From NCBI RefSeq assembly GCF_000763135.2, contig NZ_JRPR02000003.1, positions 109,568-173,567 of the forward strand: DNA of 64,000 nt, given 5' to 3'. The position numbers and the translations under genes were made by a program. Shown one piece after another: positions 56,889-64,000 of this stretch (position 1 is its first letter; every line of letters begins with the position of its first letter). The DNA is from Helicobacter jaachi. Lineage in GTDB: Bacteria > Campylobacterota > Campylobacteria > Campylobacterales > Helicobacteraceae. The notes beneath the pieces are model-generated. The model was not told the DNA's origin. It saw nothing but the letters and a program-made list of their open reading frames with translations, and searched no databases.

Positions 56889-58636
56889 GAAAGCTCCTTA
56901 TTTAGAATCTGCTGCAAATAGCGCGTGGTTTGCGTGCGCGGGGTGTAGGTGGATTCTATATTTTGCAAATCTTGCGAATTTCTCTCCTGTAAGTCTTTCT
57001 CGTGCGAATGGGCATAAAGCCTATTATGAGCAATGCTTATAGATTCTATAATAGCGCCCTCATCAATCACATACACGCGCTGCGCGTAATGCGCAATGAT
57101 TTGTAGATTATGCGTGATGAGCAAAATACCTATGCCCTTTTGCTTTTGAAGCTGTCGCAAAATATCTAAGATAGCAGATTCTGTAGATTTATCTAAATCG
57201 CTTGTTGGCTCATCGGCTATGATAAAGGGTGCTTCCGTGAGCAGCGCTAGCGCTATGCTTACCCTTTGGAGCATACCACCGCTTAGCTCGCAAGGATAAG
57301 CCTCTAGCACAGATTCATTTAAACCCGCATCTCGCAAGCATTTGTGGATAAAATCCCTATCATAGGGTTTTTGGATAGATTTCAAACTTTCTTTAATGTG
57401 ATTATGAATGCTAAGAAGGGGATTAAAGCAGCTTAGAGGATTTTGCATAATGCACGCAAAAGCGCGTGCGCGGTAAGCAACAGGATTTATAAGCGCACCA
57501 TTAAGCCGCACATCACCGCTTGGCTGCACTAAATTTGATGGTAAAAATCCCTGCAAAGCAAGCGCGCTTAGAGATTTCCCGCTCCCACTTTTGCCTAGCA
57601 ATGCCACGCATTCACCCCTTCGCACGCTAATATGTTTTATGTTAAGCAGCGTTTTATCCCCGATTTTAATATGCAGATTCTCTATACTCAAACTTTGCGC
57701 GCTTGTAGTGGCCTTAACTTCCTTGCTGCCTTGTTGTGTATCCTCTGGCGCATTACCCATCATACAAGCCATGCCAAGCGTATCTCTTAGCGCTTCCCCC
57801 AACAGATTGCATAATGCCACGCTCACAAACAAAGCCATACCCGGATACACAATAAGCATAGGATAATCCCACATATATTCCCTTGCTTCATTAAGCATTA
57901 TGCCCCATTCCGCAGTGGGGGGCTGCACACCTAAGCCTAGAAAGGATAATCCCGCAATATGCAGCATAATATGCCCTATATCCATACTTGTAAGGACAAT
58001 GCATTGCGTGAGTATAGGCAGCATAATGTGCCGCTTAAACCTTTGCCACCCGCTTTCGCCAAAGGTATAGCTTAATCGCACATATTCCTTATGTCTAAGA
58101 TTAAACACAATGCTACGCACGATTCGCGCATACCACGCCCAATGCGTTAAAATAATAGCAATCATCACATTTTCTAAGCCCGCTCCAAGCACGCCTACTA
58201 GAAATAGTGAAAGCGCCACAGTTGGCACGCTAATAAACACATCGCATATTCGCATACAGATTCTATCAAGCTGCCCACCCACAAAGCCGCTTAATCCACC
58301 TAAAGTCACGCCTAAAAGCACAATGCAGCCTAAAATAATAAAAGTGCAAAAAAGCGAGAGCCTAGCTCCATACACAAGACGCGTATAAACATCGCGCCCT
58401 AAATAATCTGTGCCTAAAAAATGCTGCGCGCTCATAGGAGCAAGGATAGATTCTAAATCCTGCGCATCAGGCTTATATGGAGTGATAAAGGGTGCAAAAA
58501 TGGCTATAAGCAAAACTATGCTAAGTCCTATGAATGCGCATTTTCCCCACCAGCTAAGATTCTGCCAGATATTAAGCACTCTCCATAGGCTTGTGTCCGC
58601 AAAAGAAGGTTGTTTATTTGTAGAGGCTAGATTCAT
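56882..58636 (-). CDS. fused ABC permease-ATPase (NikC-NikD/DppC-DppD type)
   Basis: A 584-residue fusion. Residues ~25-305 are a DppC-type permease (GTDYLGRDVYTRLVYGARLSL is the start of the conserved region; AGLSFLGLGVQPPTAEWG is the EAA-like loop). Residues ~315-560 are an ATPase with Walker A LLGKSGSGKSLS, signature SGGMLQRVSIAL, Walker B FIIADEPTSDLD and H-loop LLITHN. I see no frameshift or stop between them. It overlaps both neighbours by a few bases. A Thr/Ser-rich linker joins the two parts. Confidence 0.88.
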   Translation of the reverse strand: MNLASTNKQPSFADTSLWRVLNIWQNLSWWGKCAFIGLSIVLLIAIFAPFITPYKPDAQDLESILAPMSAQHFLGTDYLGRDVYTRLVYGARLSLFCTFIILGCIVLLGVTLGGLSGFVGGQLDRICMRICDVFISVPTVALSLFLVGVLGAGLENVMIAIILTHWAWYARIVRSIVFNLRHKEYVRLSYTFGESGWQRFKRHIMLPILTQCIVLTSMDIGHIMLHIAGLSFLGLGVQPPTAEWGIMLNEAREYMWDYPMLIVYPGMALFVSVALCNLLGEALRDTLGMACMMGNAPEDTQQGSKEVKATTSAQSLSIENLHIKIGDKTLLNIKHISVRRGECVALLGKSGSGKSLSALALQGFLPSNLVQPSGDVRLNGALINPVAYRARAFACIMQNPLSCFNPLLSIHNHIKESLKSIQKPYDRDFIHKCLRDAGLNESVLEAYPCELSGGMLQRVSIALALLTEAPFIIADEPTSDLDKSTESAILDILRQLQKQKGIGILLITHNLQIIAHYAQRVYVIDEGAIIESISIAHNRLYAHSHEKDLQERNSQDLQNIESTYTPRTQTTRYLQQILNKELSC

Positions 58637-59589
58637 TGTGCCTCCCTTTGTGTTTCCTCTATGTGCTTGCGTATGCGCACATCAAGCACACCATACAAAA
58701 TATCCACCACGCCATTACACAGCACAAAGCACACGCTAAGCACAACAATAAAGCACTCAATCACAGGATAATCATGATTTGCAATCCCTTGAATGCTATA
58801 AAGTCCAATACCCGGCAGCGCAAACACGCTCTCAACCACTAGCGCACTCCCCAATAACTCGCCTATGTGCATACCCATAGCCGTTAAAATAGGCAAAAAT
58901 GCGTTATAAAAAATATGTTTTATATGCAGCCTCATACCGCGCACACCGCGCATTTTGGCATAAATCACATATCTTTCTTTCTGCGCTTCTAGCATATTAG
59001 CACGAATAAGCCGCGCGATAATACATATTGACATAAGCGCAATGCATATACTTGGCAAAATAAAGCTTTTTGCCCCCTCTATCCCCACAGCAGGCAGCCA
59101 GCCAAGATATACGCTAAAAAGCAGCATAAGCAAAAATGCTAGCCAAAAATTTGGCATACTCACTCCTATAAAGCAAAAAAAGCGGATAAGCACATCAGGC
59201 ATTTTATTATGATAATGCGCGCTTATAATCCCTAAAGGAAGAGAGCAAACAAAAGTTAAGATAAAGCCACATAGCACGAGCAAAAGGGTGTTGGGCAAAA
59301 AGTATAAAAAATCAGCGCTCACGCTTCGCCCAGTCATATAAGAATTACCAAAGTTAAGCGTTATGGCATCTTTTAGCCATAAAAAATATTGTGTCAAAAG
59401 TGGCTTATCAAGCCCAAAGCTTCGCGTAATATCAGCAATAAGTTCAGGCGTGGCAATAAGATTAGAATGAATAATATATGACATCACAGGGTCGCTCCCA
59501 CCAAGACGCAGCAGGCAAAATGCTCCAAATGAGCAGAGCAGCACAATAGGCACTATCCACAATAATTTAGAAATAATAATACGCTTCAC
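58633..59589 (-). CDS. ABC transporter permease (NikB/DppB type)
   Basis: The 318 residues form an N-terminal signal anchor (LLWIVPIVLLCSFGAF), LLRLGGSDPV and the conserved DppB region (GLDKPLLTQYFLWLKDAI, ...GNSYMTGRSV), and five further helices ending VFALPGIGLYSIQGIANHDYPV. The start is GTG with AAGGAG upstream. No gene for the periplasmic binding protein lies before or after it, so this must be encoded elsewhere if it exists. Confidence 0.88.
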   Translation of the reverse strand: MKRIIISKLLWIVPIVLLCSFGAFCLLRLGGSDPVMSYIIHSNLIATPELIADITRSFGLDKPLLTQYFLWLKDAITLNFGNSYMTGRSVSADFLYFLPNTLLLVLCGFILTFVCSLPLGIISAHYHNKMPDVLIRFFCFIGVSMPNFWLAFLLMLLFSVYLGWLPAVGIEGAKSFILPSICIALMSICIIARLIRANMLEAQKERYVIYAKMRGVRGMRLHIKHIFYNAFLPILTAMGMHIGELLGSALVVESVFALPGIGLYSIQGIANHDYPVIECFIVVLSVCFVLCNGVVDILYGVLDVRIRKHIEETQREAQ

Positions 59590-59695
59590 ACCAACTCCTT
59601 AATATTTTTGCATAATTTATTATATTTTTACTATTAATATCATAAAATTTATATCAAAATTTATGCCATATGCTTATAAATATTAAGCAAATATT

Positions 59696-59876
59696 TATCT
59701 ATAGCTTAAAGCACGCAGCCTGTTTGCGTATGTCTTAGCTCCTAGCTCTCCTAGAGATTTTAAGTTCTCTCCGTTAGTTTTTGTTTGGTCTGCTATGTCT
59801 GCAATGATGCCTATGATATTTTATTGGTCATAGATAATACTTTATTTGCAGGATTATTAATCTTGCAAATATGTGT
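59696..59876 (-). pseudogene. degenerate fragment of a methyl-accepting chemotaxis protein
   Basis: Read on the minus strand, the fragment gives NPANKVLSMTNKIS, then a frame change, then IIGIIADIADQT, then KSLGELGAKTYANRLRALS and a stop. IADIADQT followed by a KSLGE block is the hallmark of the MCP hairpin. The chemoreceptor at the right end of the window has the same order ([15 protein letters not shown]). The stretch normally between them ([16 protein letters not shown] to AER) is missing. It therefore looks like a decayed, internally deleted receptor end. Confidence 0.6.
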
Positions 59877-59927
59877 TTTATAGAATCTAGCCTTGTAACA
59901 TATGAAGTTTCTTTGAGACAAAGCGAC

Positions 59928-59950
59928 AGCGTGGGAATTATAGAATCTAG
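59928..59950 (+). repeat. 23-bp direct repeat, first copy
   Basis: A 23-base sequence starting AGCGTGGGAATTATAG and ending in AATCTAG occurs here and again, identically, at 60068-60090. The copies are 140 bp apart and flank element B. Each contains the dispersed word TAGAATCT. Confidence 0.75.
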
Positions 59951-60088
59951 CCTTAAAAAACAAGTTGATAGATGCTTTTAAGCAGCTATAACTTTATACT
60001 TTAGGCGTTGCAGGGCAATTCACTTGCCCTCCGACAAGATACGCGCGGCTTTTTATAAAAAAGCAATAGCGTGGGAATTATAGAATCT
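59941..60088 (+). repeat. intergenic structured element, copy B
   Basis: The element starts at TAGAATCTA (59941-59949) and ends at TAGAATCT (60081-60088). Its 57-bp core, 59951-60007, shares 20 bases (CCTTAAAAAACAAGTTGATA) and 16 bases (CTTTATACTTTAGGCG) with copy A at 52998-53054. The middle 21 bases differ but fold as TGCT-TTTA-AGCA at the same positions. It lies in the gap between the nikB-like gene and the Hof-like porin gene. Confidence 0.7.
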
Positions 60089-60090
60089 AG
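60068..60090 (+). repeat. 23-bp direct repeat, second copy
   Basis: Identical to 59928-59950. Its last four bases overlap the 3' end of the porin gene, whose stop codon starts at 60087. Together with the first copy it brackets element B like a duplicated target or recombination site. Confidence 0.75.
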
Positions 60091-61379
60091 AATGTATGCA
60101 AAAGCCAAGTCATTATGTGACTTCTATCATTGGTTTGATTTTGGCTTAAAACAGGCGAATTTCCCACAGCATAGCCTGCTTTGGTAGTATCATTAAAATA
60201 CTCAATCTTTATGCGAAAGCGTAAATCTTTTATAATTTCTTTTGTGAGCGTTAGGGCAATGCTCTGCTCATCACTGCGCGGACTTGTAGTCAAGCGCCCA
60301 AGCAACTGCCAGTTTATATCATAATTCACCCCACCCACATAGAGCATACCGCTTGTCGCATTACGCCCCACTATATCGCTAAGCGATGCTCCCTTATCAT
60401 ACGCACTCCCCGTCCAAATATCCACAATCCCCCCAAATGGGTCGCCATAAGTGCCTATCCACGCATTTGCATTCCCCCAGTTTTTATAAAACATAGCTCC
60501 CGCATAAAAATTATCTTGCTCATCATCGCCATATTGATATTTTAAGAAAAGCGTTTGCGTGCTTCTATCAAATTTATTGCCTAGTATCGTATCCTGCGTA
60601 ATTTGCGTGCCATCATACCAAGTAGGATTAAGCGCATTACGCGGAAAAAGCCCTATAGCTTCAAACTGATGAGTTAAGATTTTAAGCCAAAGCTTTACGC
60701 CCGGCGCGCTAAAGCGGTGTGGCACATAATATCCATAGGCTGAAAATTGCGTCTGTGTAGATTCTGTATTAAATGTTAAATCCACACCGCCAGCGCCTAA
60801 AGCCTCTCCTGCAAGACTAAAGCGTGTATAATCCCAAAACCAATTATTATACACCATTGCACGCGCATTAGAGTAAAATCCCCAAGCCGCCAAATGCCAA
60901 GATGAGCCATTTATGGGATTTATCCTCACTTGTATGCCCTCATTCCATGCATTAAACCAATCAAGCCCTTGCGTCTCATATCGTCCCGCTTTGAAAGAAA
61001 AAAGGCTATTTTCAAAGCCAATGGAGGCGTTATGCAAAATATATCGGCGTGTTTCTAAGCCCTCATTCCCTCTATATCCCCACCAAGCGCCCACATAGCC
61101 ATTACCTAATGATGTTCCACCTTGCGCAGTGGTGCTATCATAGGCAAGCGTATTAAGCGCACCACCTAGAGCAAGCTCTAATCCACCCTCACGCACTGCC
61201 CATTCTAGCGCCCCAAACATCGAAGCATAGCTATCGCTAGGATTTATAGAATCTGCCTCATTTGCCTTGCCATCATTAAAGCTAAATTTGCCAAATGCCT
61301 CTGCCCTCCCGCCAAAGCTATAATCTAGCGCAAAGCCACACGCGCAAATCACACATAGGGCAATCATACTTTTTTTCAT
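60087..61379 (-). CDS. Hof/OprD-like outer membrane porin
   Basis: The start at 61379 (MKKSMIALCVI) is supported by GAAGGAGTAAAT. A signal peptide ends near CGFA. The ~430-residue protein is rich in aromatic-flanked strands (YVGAWWGYRGNEGLETRRYI, GFYSNARAMVYNNWFWDYTRF) and ends with LLHTF, whose terminal Phe fits a beta-barrel. It resembles the Helicobacter Hof family. The OprD-like build suggests passage of small solutes. It lies beside the ABC importer and could feed it, but this is inference. The gap to rnhB is 255 bp. Confidence 0.85.
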   Translation of the reverse strand: MKKSMIALCVICACGFALDYSFGGRAEAFGKFSFNDGKANEADSINPSDSYASMFGALEWAVREGGLELALGGALNTLAYDSTTAQGGTSLGNGYVGAWWGYRGNEGLETRRYILHNASIGFENSLFSFKAGRYETQGLDWFNAWNEGIQVRINPINGSSWHLAAWGFYSNARAMVYNNWFWDYTRFSLAGEALGAGGVDLTFNTESTQTQFSAYGYYVPHRFSAPGVKLWLKILTHQFEAIGLFPRNALNPTWYDGTQITQDTILGNKFDRSTQTLFLKYQYGDDEQDNFYAGAMFYKNWGNANAWIGTYGDPFGGIVDIWTGSAYDKGASLSDIVGRNATSGMLYVGGVNYDINWQLLGRLTTSPRSDEQSIALTLTKEIIKDLRFRIKIEYFNDTTKAGYAVGNSPVLSQNQTNDRSHIMTWLLHTF

Positions 61380-61634
61380 ATTTACTCCTTCTCTCCTTAA
61401 GCTTTTGCCATTAGTGTTGGCTTTTTGCGCGTTAAGGCTTATTGTGAAGTTTAAAAGACCTAAAAATGCGCAGATTCTATCCCAAAAATACTTAAACATT
61501 ATGCGCAAATATTGGCATTACTTTCAAGTTGCTATAAGATTCTATAATTTGCTTTTAAGAAAATTTTTAGAAATAATTGTAAAGTGGCTAACACAAATGA
61601 CTGGCGTAACTGGTTAGGATTTTAAGGGGATTAT

Positions 61635-62273
61635 ATGTGGGTAGCGGGCATTGATGAGGCTGGAAGAGGTTGTATTTGTGGGGGATTATTTGTCGCTGGA
61701 GTGATTGGCAAGGCAGAAGTTATTGCCACCTTTGGGGCTAAGGATAGCAAAAAGCTCACGCCCAAAAAGCGCGAAAACATCTACAACGCGCTTGTAAATG
61801 CGCAAAAAGATAATGAAATTAAGCTTTTTTGCGCACAGATTGACGCATGGGAGATTGATAAAAATGGCTTAAGCTGGGCTATGCGATATGGGATAGAGCA
61901 TATTATAAGCCAAATGGGAGATGTTATACAAAGCCTTAATCTCTCTTTAGAGCAGCTCCCACAGGGCATTATCCTTGATGGAAATACTACTTTTAATGCA
62001 CTTCTGCCCGCGCATTTAGAATCTATGGACATTAAACTCACTCCGCTCATCAAAGCAGATAGCTTAATGCCTGTTGTGTCGTGTGCTTCTATTGTGGCAA
62101 AAGTGCATAAAGATAAGCAAATGCGAACCCTAGATACTCTCTATCCACACTACAAGCTTGCACAAAACAAGGGCTATGGAACTTTAGAGCATAAAAAACT
62201 TATCGCGCAGTATGGATATTGCCCACATCATCGCAAAAGTTTTAAAATTACGATTAAAGGGAGTTTATTTTAA
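61635..62273 (+). CDS. rnhB: ribonuclease HII
   Basis: RnhB cuts RNA in RNA-DNA hybrids. The 212 residues begin VAGIDEAGRGCICGG with the first two catalytic acids, KDSKKLTPKKRE, the third Asp in ILDGN and ADSLMPVVSCASIVAKV. The C-terminal HHRKSFKI is typical. AAGGGGA precedes the ATG. A copy of the dispersed word lies in codons for the ESM region (62017). Confidence 0.95.
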   Translation: MWVAGIDEAGRGCICGGLFVAGVIGKAEVIATFGAKDSKKLTPKKRENIYNALVNAQKDNEIKLFCAQIDAWEIDKNGLSWAMRYGIEHIISQMGDVIQSLNLSLEQLPQGIILDGNTTFNALLPAHLESMDIKLTPLIKADSLMPVVSCASIVAKVHKDKQMRTLDTLYPHYKLAQNKGYGTLEHKKLIAQYGYCPHHRKSFKITIKGSLF

Positions 62274-62353
62274 CTTGCATTAAACTTAAAAGGTATAGAA
62301 TCTAACCTCTTTTCAGCCAAAAATAAGGTAAAAATAAGGAATGGGGGTTTGTG

Positions 62354-62917
62354 ATGCTACCAAGTTGGAGCGATGAGTTTAGCGTTCATCATGAGATTAT
62401 CGACGAGCAGCATCAAGTATTATTTGAGCTAGCCCATAGAGCCTACAAAATTGCCAATAGCCACACCACACGCAATGAAGTCAAAGATATGATTACGCAA
62501 TTTTTTGACTATATGAAAACGCATTTTAAAGATGAAGAGCAGTATATGCAGGCTATTGGCTATCCGCGCCTAGAGGAGCATAAGAAAATCCATCGCCAAA
62601 TTGTGAGCGATATGGCAGCTATGGTCAAAAGCATTCATTCTGCTAATGAGCTAAAGGATAAGATTCTTATTATGGCGAAAGATTGGCTTTTGACACATAT
62701 TTTGCAAGAAGATATGCAGATTGAAAAATATCGCAAAGAAATGCAGAGCAAAAATCCAGCCAAAGCGGCGCAAAAATTTTATATATACACTTGCGCTTGC
62801 CCAAATAAAGAGCATAAACTTACAGAATCTATGCATATTTTTGTGAAAAATAGCACCCAAAATATTCGCTGCAAAGAATGCCAGCAGAGTATTAAGTTTC
62901 TAAAAGTGCTTGGTTAA
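62354..62917 (+). CDS. hemerythrin-like protein with C-terminal four-cysteine motif (copy 1)
   Basis: A 187-residue protein. Residues ~1-130 form a hemerythrin domain with the canonical diiron ligands His20, His57, Glu61, His76, His80, His115 and Asp120 in the spacing of bacteriohemerythrins. The C-terminal ~45 residues carry CAC (147, 149) and CKEC (173, 176), which look like a small zinc ribbon. It could bind oxygen, or NO, in microaerobic cells. The second, tandem copy follows by nine bases. ATG at 62354 is preferred to the GTG directly before it. Confidence 0.9.
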   Translation: MLPSWSDEFSVHHEIIDEQHQVLFELAHRAYKIANSHTTRNEVKDMITQFFDYMKTHFKDEEQYMQAIGYPRLEEHKKIHRQIVSDMAAMVKSIHSANELKDKILIMAKDWLLTHILQEDMQIEKYRKEMQSKNPAKAAQKFYIYTCACPNKEHKLTESMHIFVKNSTQNIRCKECQQSIKFLKVLG

Positions 62918-62926
62918 GGAGGGGTT

Positions 62927-63493
62927 ATGTTACCACAATGGAGTGGGGATTTTAGCGTGGGGCATGAGATAATCGACCAGCAGCACCAGACACTTTTTAA
63001 TCTAGCGCATAAAGCCTATCGTATCGCTAATAGTCCAAGCTCTCCTAATGAAATAAAGATGATACTTGTGGAGTTTTTTGACTATATGAAAACGCATTTT
63101 AAAGATGAAGAGCAGTATATGCAGGCTATTGGCTATCCGCGCCTAGAGGAGCATAGGAAAATTCACCGCGACATAGTAGCAGAAATGGCGGGAATGGTGA
63201 AGAATGTGCATTCAGTTGAAGTGCTAAAAGAGATGATTTCTACTATTGCTAAAGATTGGCTTTTGACACATATTTTGCAAGAAGATATGCAGATTGAAAA
63301 ATATCGCAGAGAGCAGCTTGAAACCCGCGCTACTTGTGAAGTCAAAGAAGTGCAATACTACTACTATACTTGCGCTTGCCCAAACAAAGAGCATAAACTT
63401 ACAGAATCTATGCATATTTTTGTGAGCAACTCCTCACAGCCCATTAACTGCAAAGAGTGCCACCAACGCATTCATTTTAAACAAAAACGCTAG
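62927..63493 (+). CDS. hemerythrin-like protein with C-terminal four-cysteine motif (copy 2)
   Basis: The 188 residues are aligned with copy 1 along their length, with all seven diiron ligands and both CAC and CKEC pairs retained. Two blocks are identical in DNA (82 bp at 62501-62582 versus 63074-63155, and about 58 bp around the WLLTHILQED codons), but the segments between diverge. This mosaic pattern suggests gene conversion or strong selection on those blocks. GGAGGGGTT precedes the ATG. The gene ends in a hairpin with the dispersed word in its loop. Confidence 0.9.
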   Translation: MLPQWSGDFSVGHEIIDQQHQTLFNLAHKAYRIANSPSSPNEIKMILVEFFDYMKTHFKDEEQYMQAIGYPRLEEHRKIHRDIVAEMAGMVKNVHSVEVLKEMISTIAKDWLLTHILQEDMQIEKYRREQLETRATCEVKEVQYYYYTCACPNKEHKLTESMHIFVSNSSQPINCKECHQRIHFKQKR

Positions 63494-63517
63494 GGGGTTT
63501 TGTAGAATCTAACCCCC
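63493..63517 (+). terminator. stem-loop after the hemerythrin pair
   Basis: GGGGGTT (63493-63499) and AACCCCC (63511-63517) form a 7-bp G/C-rich stem with an 11-nt loop that contains AGAATCT. It begins at the last base of the stop codon. There is no T tract, so Rho-independent termination is uncertain. Confidence 0.55.
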
Positions 63518-63654
63518 AGCACTTAGCCTTAGAAAAAGTATCTAAGCTATAGTATCTAGCCTATAGATTCTATATCAAGCCTATAGAATCTAAACTACAG
63601 AATCCAGCTTTTAAAATCTAAACACAGAATCTAGATTTCTATAACCCACAGAAT
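63494..63654. repeat. intergenic array of the AGAWTCT word
   Basis: In about 160 bp there are five exact copies (63504, 63565, 63585, 63626 and 63650, the last running two bases into the MCP stop codon) and several degenerate ones (TATCTAGCC, AAAATCTA, AGAATCC). Otherwise the gap has no gene. It separates the hemerythrin pair from the convergent chemoreceptor. Confidence 0.75.
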
Positions 63655-64000
63655 CTAAAACCTCTTCTTATTCACATCATCTAATATATCTTTAGCTACA
63701 GTATCTACTCTTTTAGAAATCTCTGCACTAGAGTTAGCTATTTCTACATTTTCTTGTGTTACAGATTCTAAGTGAGAGATAGCTTCATTGATTTGAGTTA
63801 CTCCAGTAGTTTGCTCTCTTATAGATTCTCCCATATCATTTATGCTTTGCACTAATAAATTAGTATTAGCCTCTATTTCTCCTAGAGATTTTTGTGTTCT
63901 CTCAGCTAACTTTCTTACTTCATCTGCTACTACTGCAAAGCCTCTACCATGTTCTCCTGCTCTTGCTGCTTCTATGGCTGCATTAAGTGCTAGTAGATTA
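63655..64000 (-). CDS. methyl-accepting chemotaxis protein, C-terminal part (truncated by window edge)
   Basis: The minus-strand reading from the window edge gives [20 protein letters not shown], then [16 protein letters not shown], the conserved hairpin that contacts CheA and CheW, and a helical C-terminus ending DDVNKKRF. The N-terminal sensing domain lies beyond position 64000. The C-terminus lacks an obvious CheR/CheB pentapeptide. Its neighbour hemerythrins could inform an oxygen response, though the link is inference. Confidence 0.93.
   Translation of the reverse strand, partial: NLLALNAAIEAARAGEHGRGFAVVADEVRKLAERTQKSLGEIEANTNLLVQSINDMGESIREQTTGVTQINEAISHLESVTQENVEIANSSAEISKRVDTVAKDILDDVNKKRF

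Larger units (their letters stand above)
59590..60086. other. 497-bp intergenic region with a chemoreceptor remnant and repeats
   Basis: Nothing here supports an intact gene. From the nikB-like start outward, it holds an AT-rich promoter region (59590-59695), a frameshifted chemoreceptor fragment (59696-59876), a 23-bp direct repeat (59928-59950 and 60068-60090) and structured element B. An inverted repeat AGGGCAA-TTCAC-TTGCCCT lies at 60012-60030, and GCTTTTT-ATA-AAAAAGC near 60048-60064. A sequence near 59600-59640 loosely resembles a NikR box, with several mismatches. Confidence 0.6.

Noticed and set aside
59590..59695. A NikR operator upstream of the ABC importer
   Set aside because: The best half-sites to the remembered TATWATT-N11-AATWATA pattern have several mismatches in very AT-rich DNA, so it is not better than chance.
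63494..63654. A CRISPR array
   Set aside because: The repeats are only 7-11 bp, irregularly spaced, in both orientations, and no cas gene is near.
1..64000. tRNA, rRNA and tmRNA genes
   Set aside because: No cloverleaf or conserved rRNA/tmRNA sequence was recognised in the intergenic gaps, which are mostly under 210 bp.

Overview
The window reads as chromosomal DNA of a Helicobacter, most likely an enterohepatic rather than a gastric species. The evidence is gene order I remember from H. pylori. One block runs hemC-proS-hemA-ispB-(small secreted protein)-DUF2018. A second runs csrA-ispE-smpB-exbB-exbD-rpmH-rnpA-yidD-yidC-jag-mnmE. A Hof-like outer membrane protein and Campylobacterota-type PhoH, HemA and Bpt proteins agree. 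The sequence is AT-rich, genes are tightly packed with frequent 4-40 bp overlaps, and I see no tRNA, rRNA, CRISPR array or intact insertion sequence. The species cannot be named from sequence alone.

Layout. 1-7.2 kb: purL, a secreted hypothetical, thiE, a SPOR-NlpC/P60 lipoprotein, an outer-membrane-like protein, phoH, tpx. 7.2-12.8 kb: small hypotheticals, pepF, hisS. 12.9-19.1 kb: waaF, a flavin reductase, dapE, a DJ-1/PfpI protein, aguA, tsaD. 19.1-27.7 kb (minus strand): nadA, psd, a queuosine-precursor transporter, a 620-aa membrane protein, an OmpA lipoprotein, rdgB, thiL, nadC, a radical SAM protein. 27.9-29.8 kb: a lytic transglycosylase and bpt. 29.9-37.7 kb: haem, prolyl-tRNA and isoprenoid genes, hisD, a Dsb-like protein. 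37.7-44.3 kb: a glycosyltransferase-methyltransferase fusion, an aldo/keto reductase, a DegT aminotransferase, lepA, a PLP enzyme. 44.3-55.5 kb: the mnmE-to-truB block, interrupted by a ZorA/ZorB-like motor pair. 55.6-64 kb: an Aer-type PAS protein, a nickel/peptide-type ABC importer with a permease-ATPase fusion and no binding protein, a decayed chemoreceptor, a Hof-like porin, rnhB, two tandem hemerythrins, and the 3' end of a chemoreceptor.

The most unusual signal is a dispersed word, AGAWTCT, usually extended to TAGATTCTATA. By hand I count about 190 copies (one per ~340 bp), where a random sequence of this composition would give about a dozen. Copies form inverted pairs at convergent gene ends, pile up in dispensable protein linkers (RnpA tail, DapE insert, YidC periplasmic linker), and form an intergenic array at 63.5-63.66 kb. 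This resembles the DNA uptake sequences of Neisseria and Pasteurellaceae, which I do not know to be described in Helicobacter.

Two further candidates stand out. One is a ~145-bp intergenic element present twice (52.92-53.07 and 59.94-60.09 kb). It is bounded by the same word, and the four base pairs of its inner stem differ completely between copies yet stay paired. The other is a G8 tract exactly between the glycosyltransferase and methyltransferase domains of the 38-kb fusion gene, a likely phase-variable domain switch.
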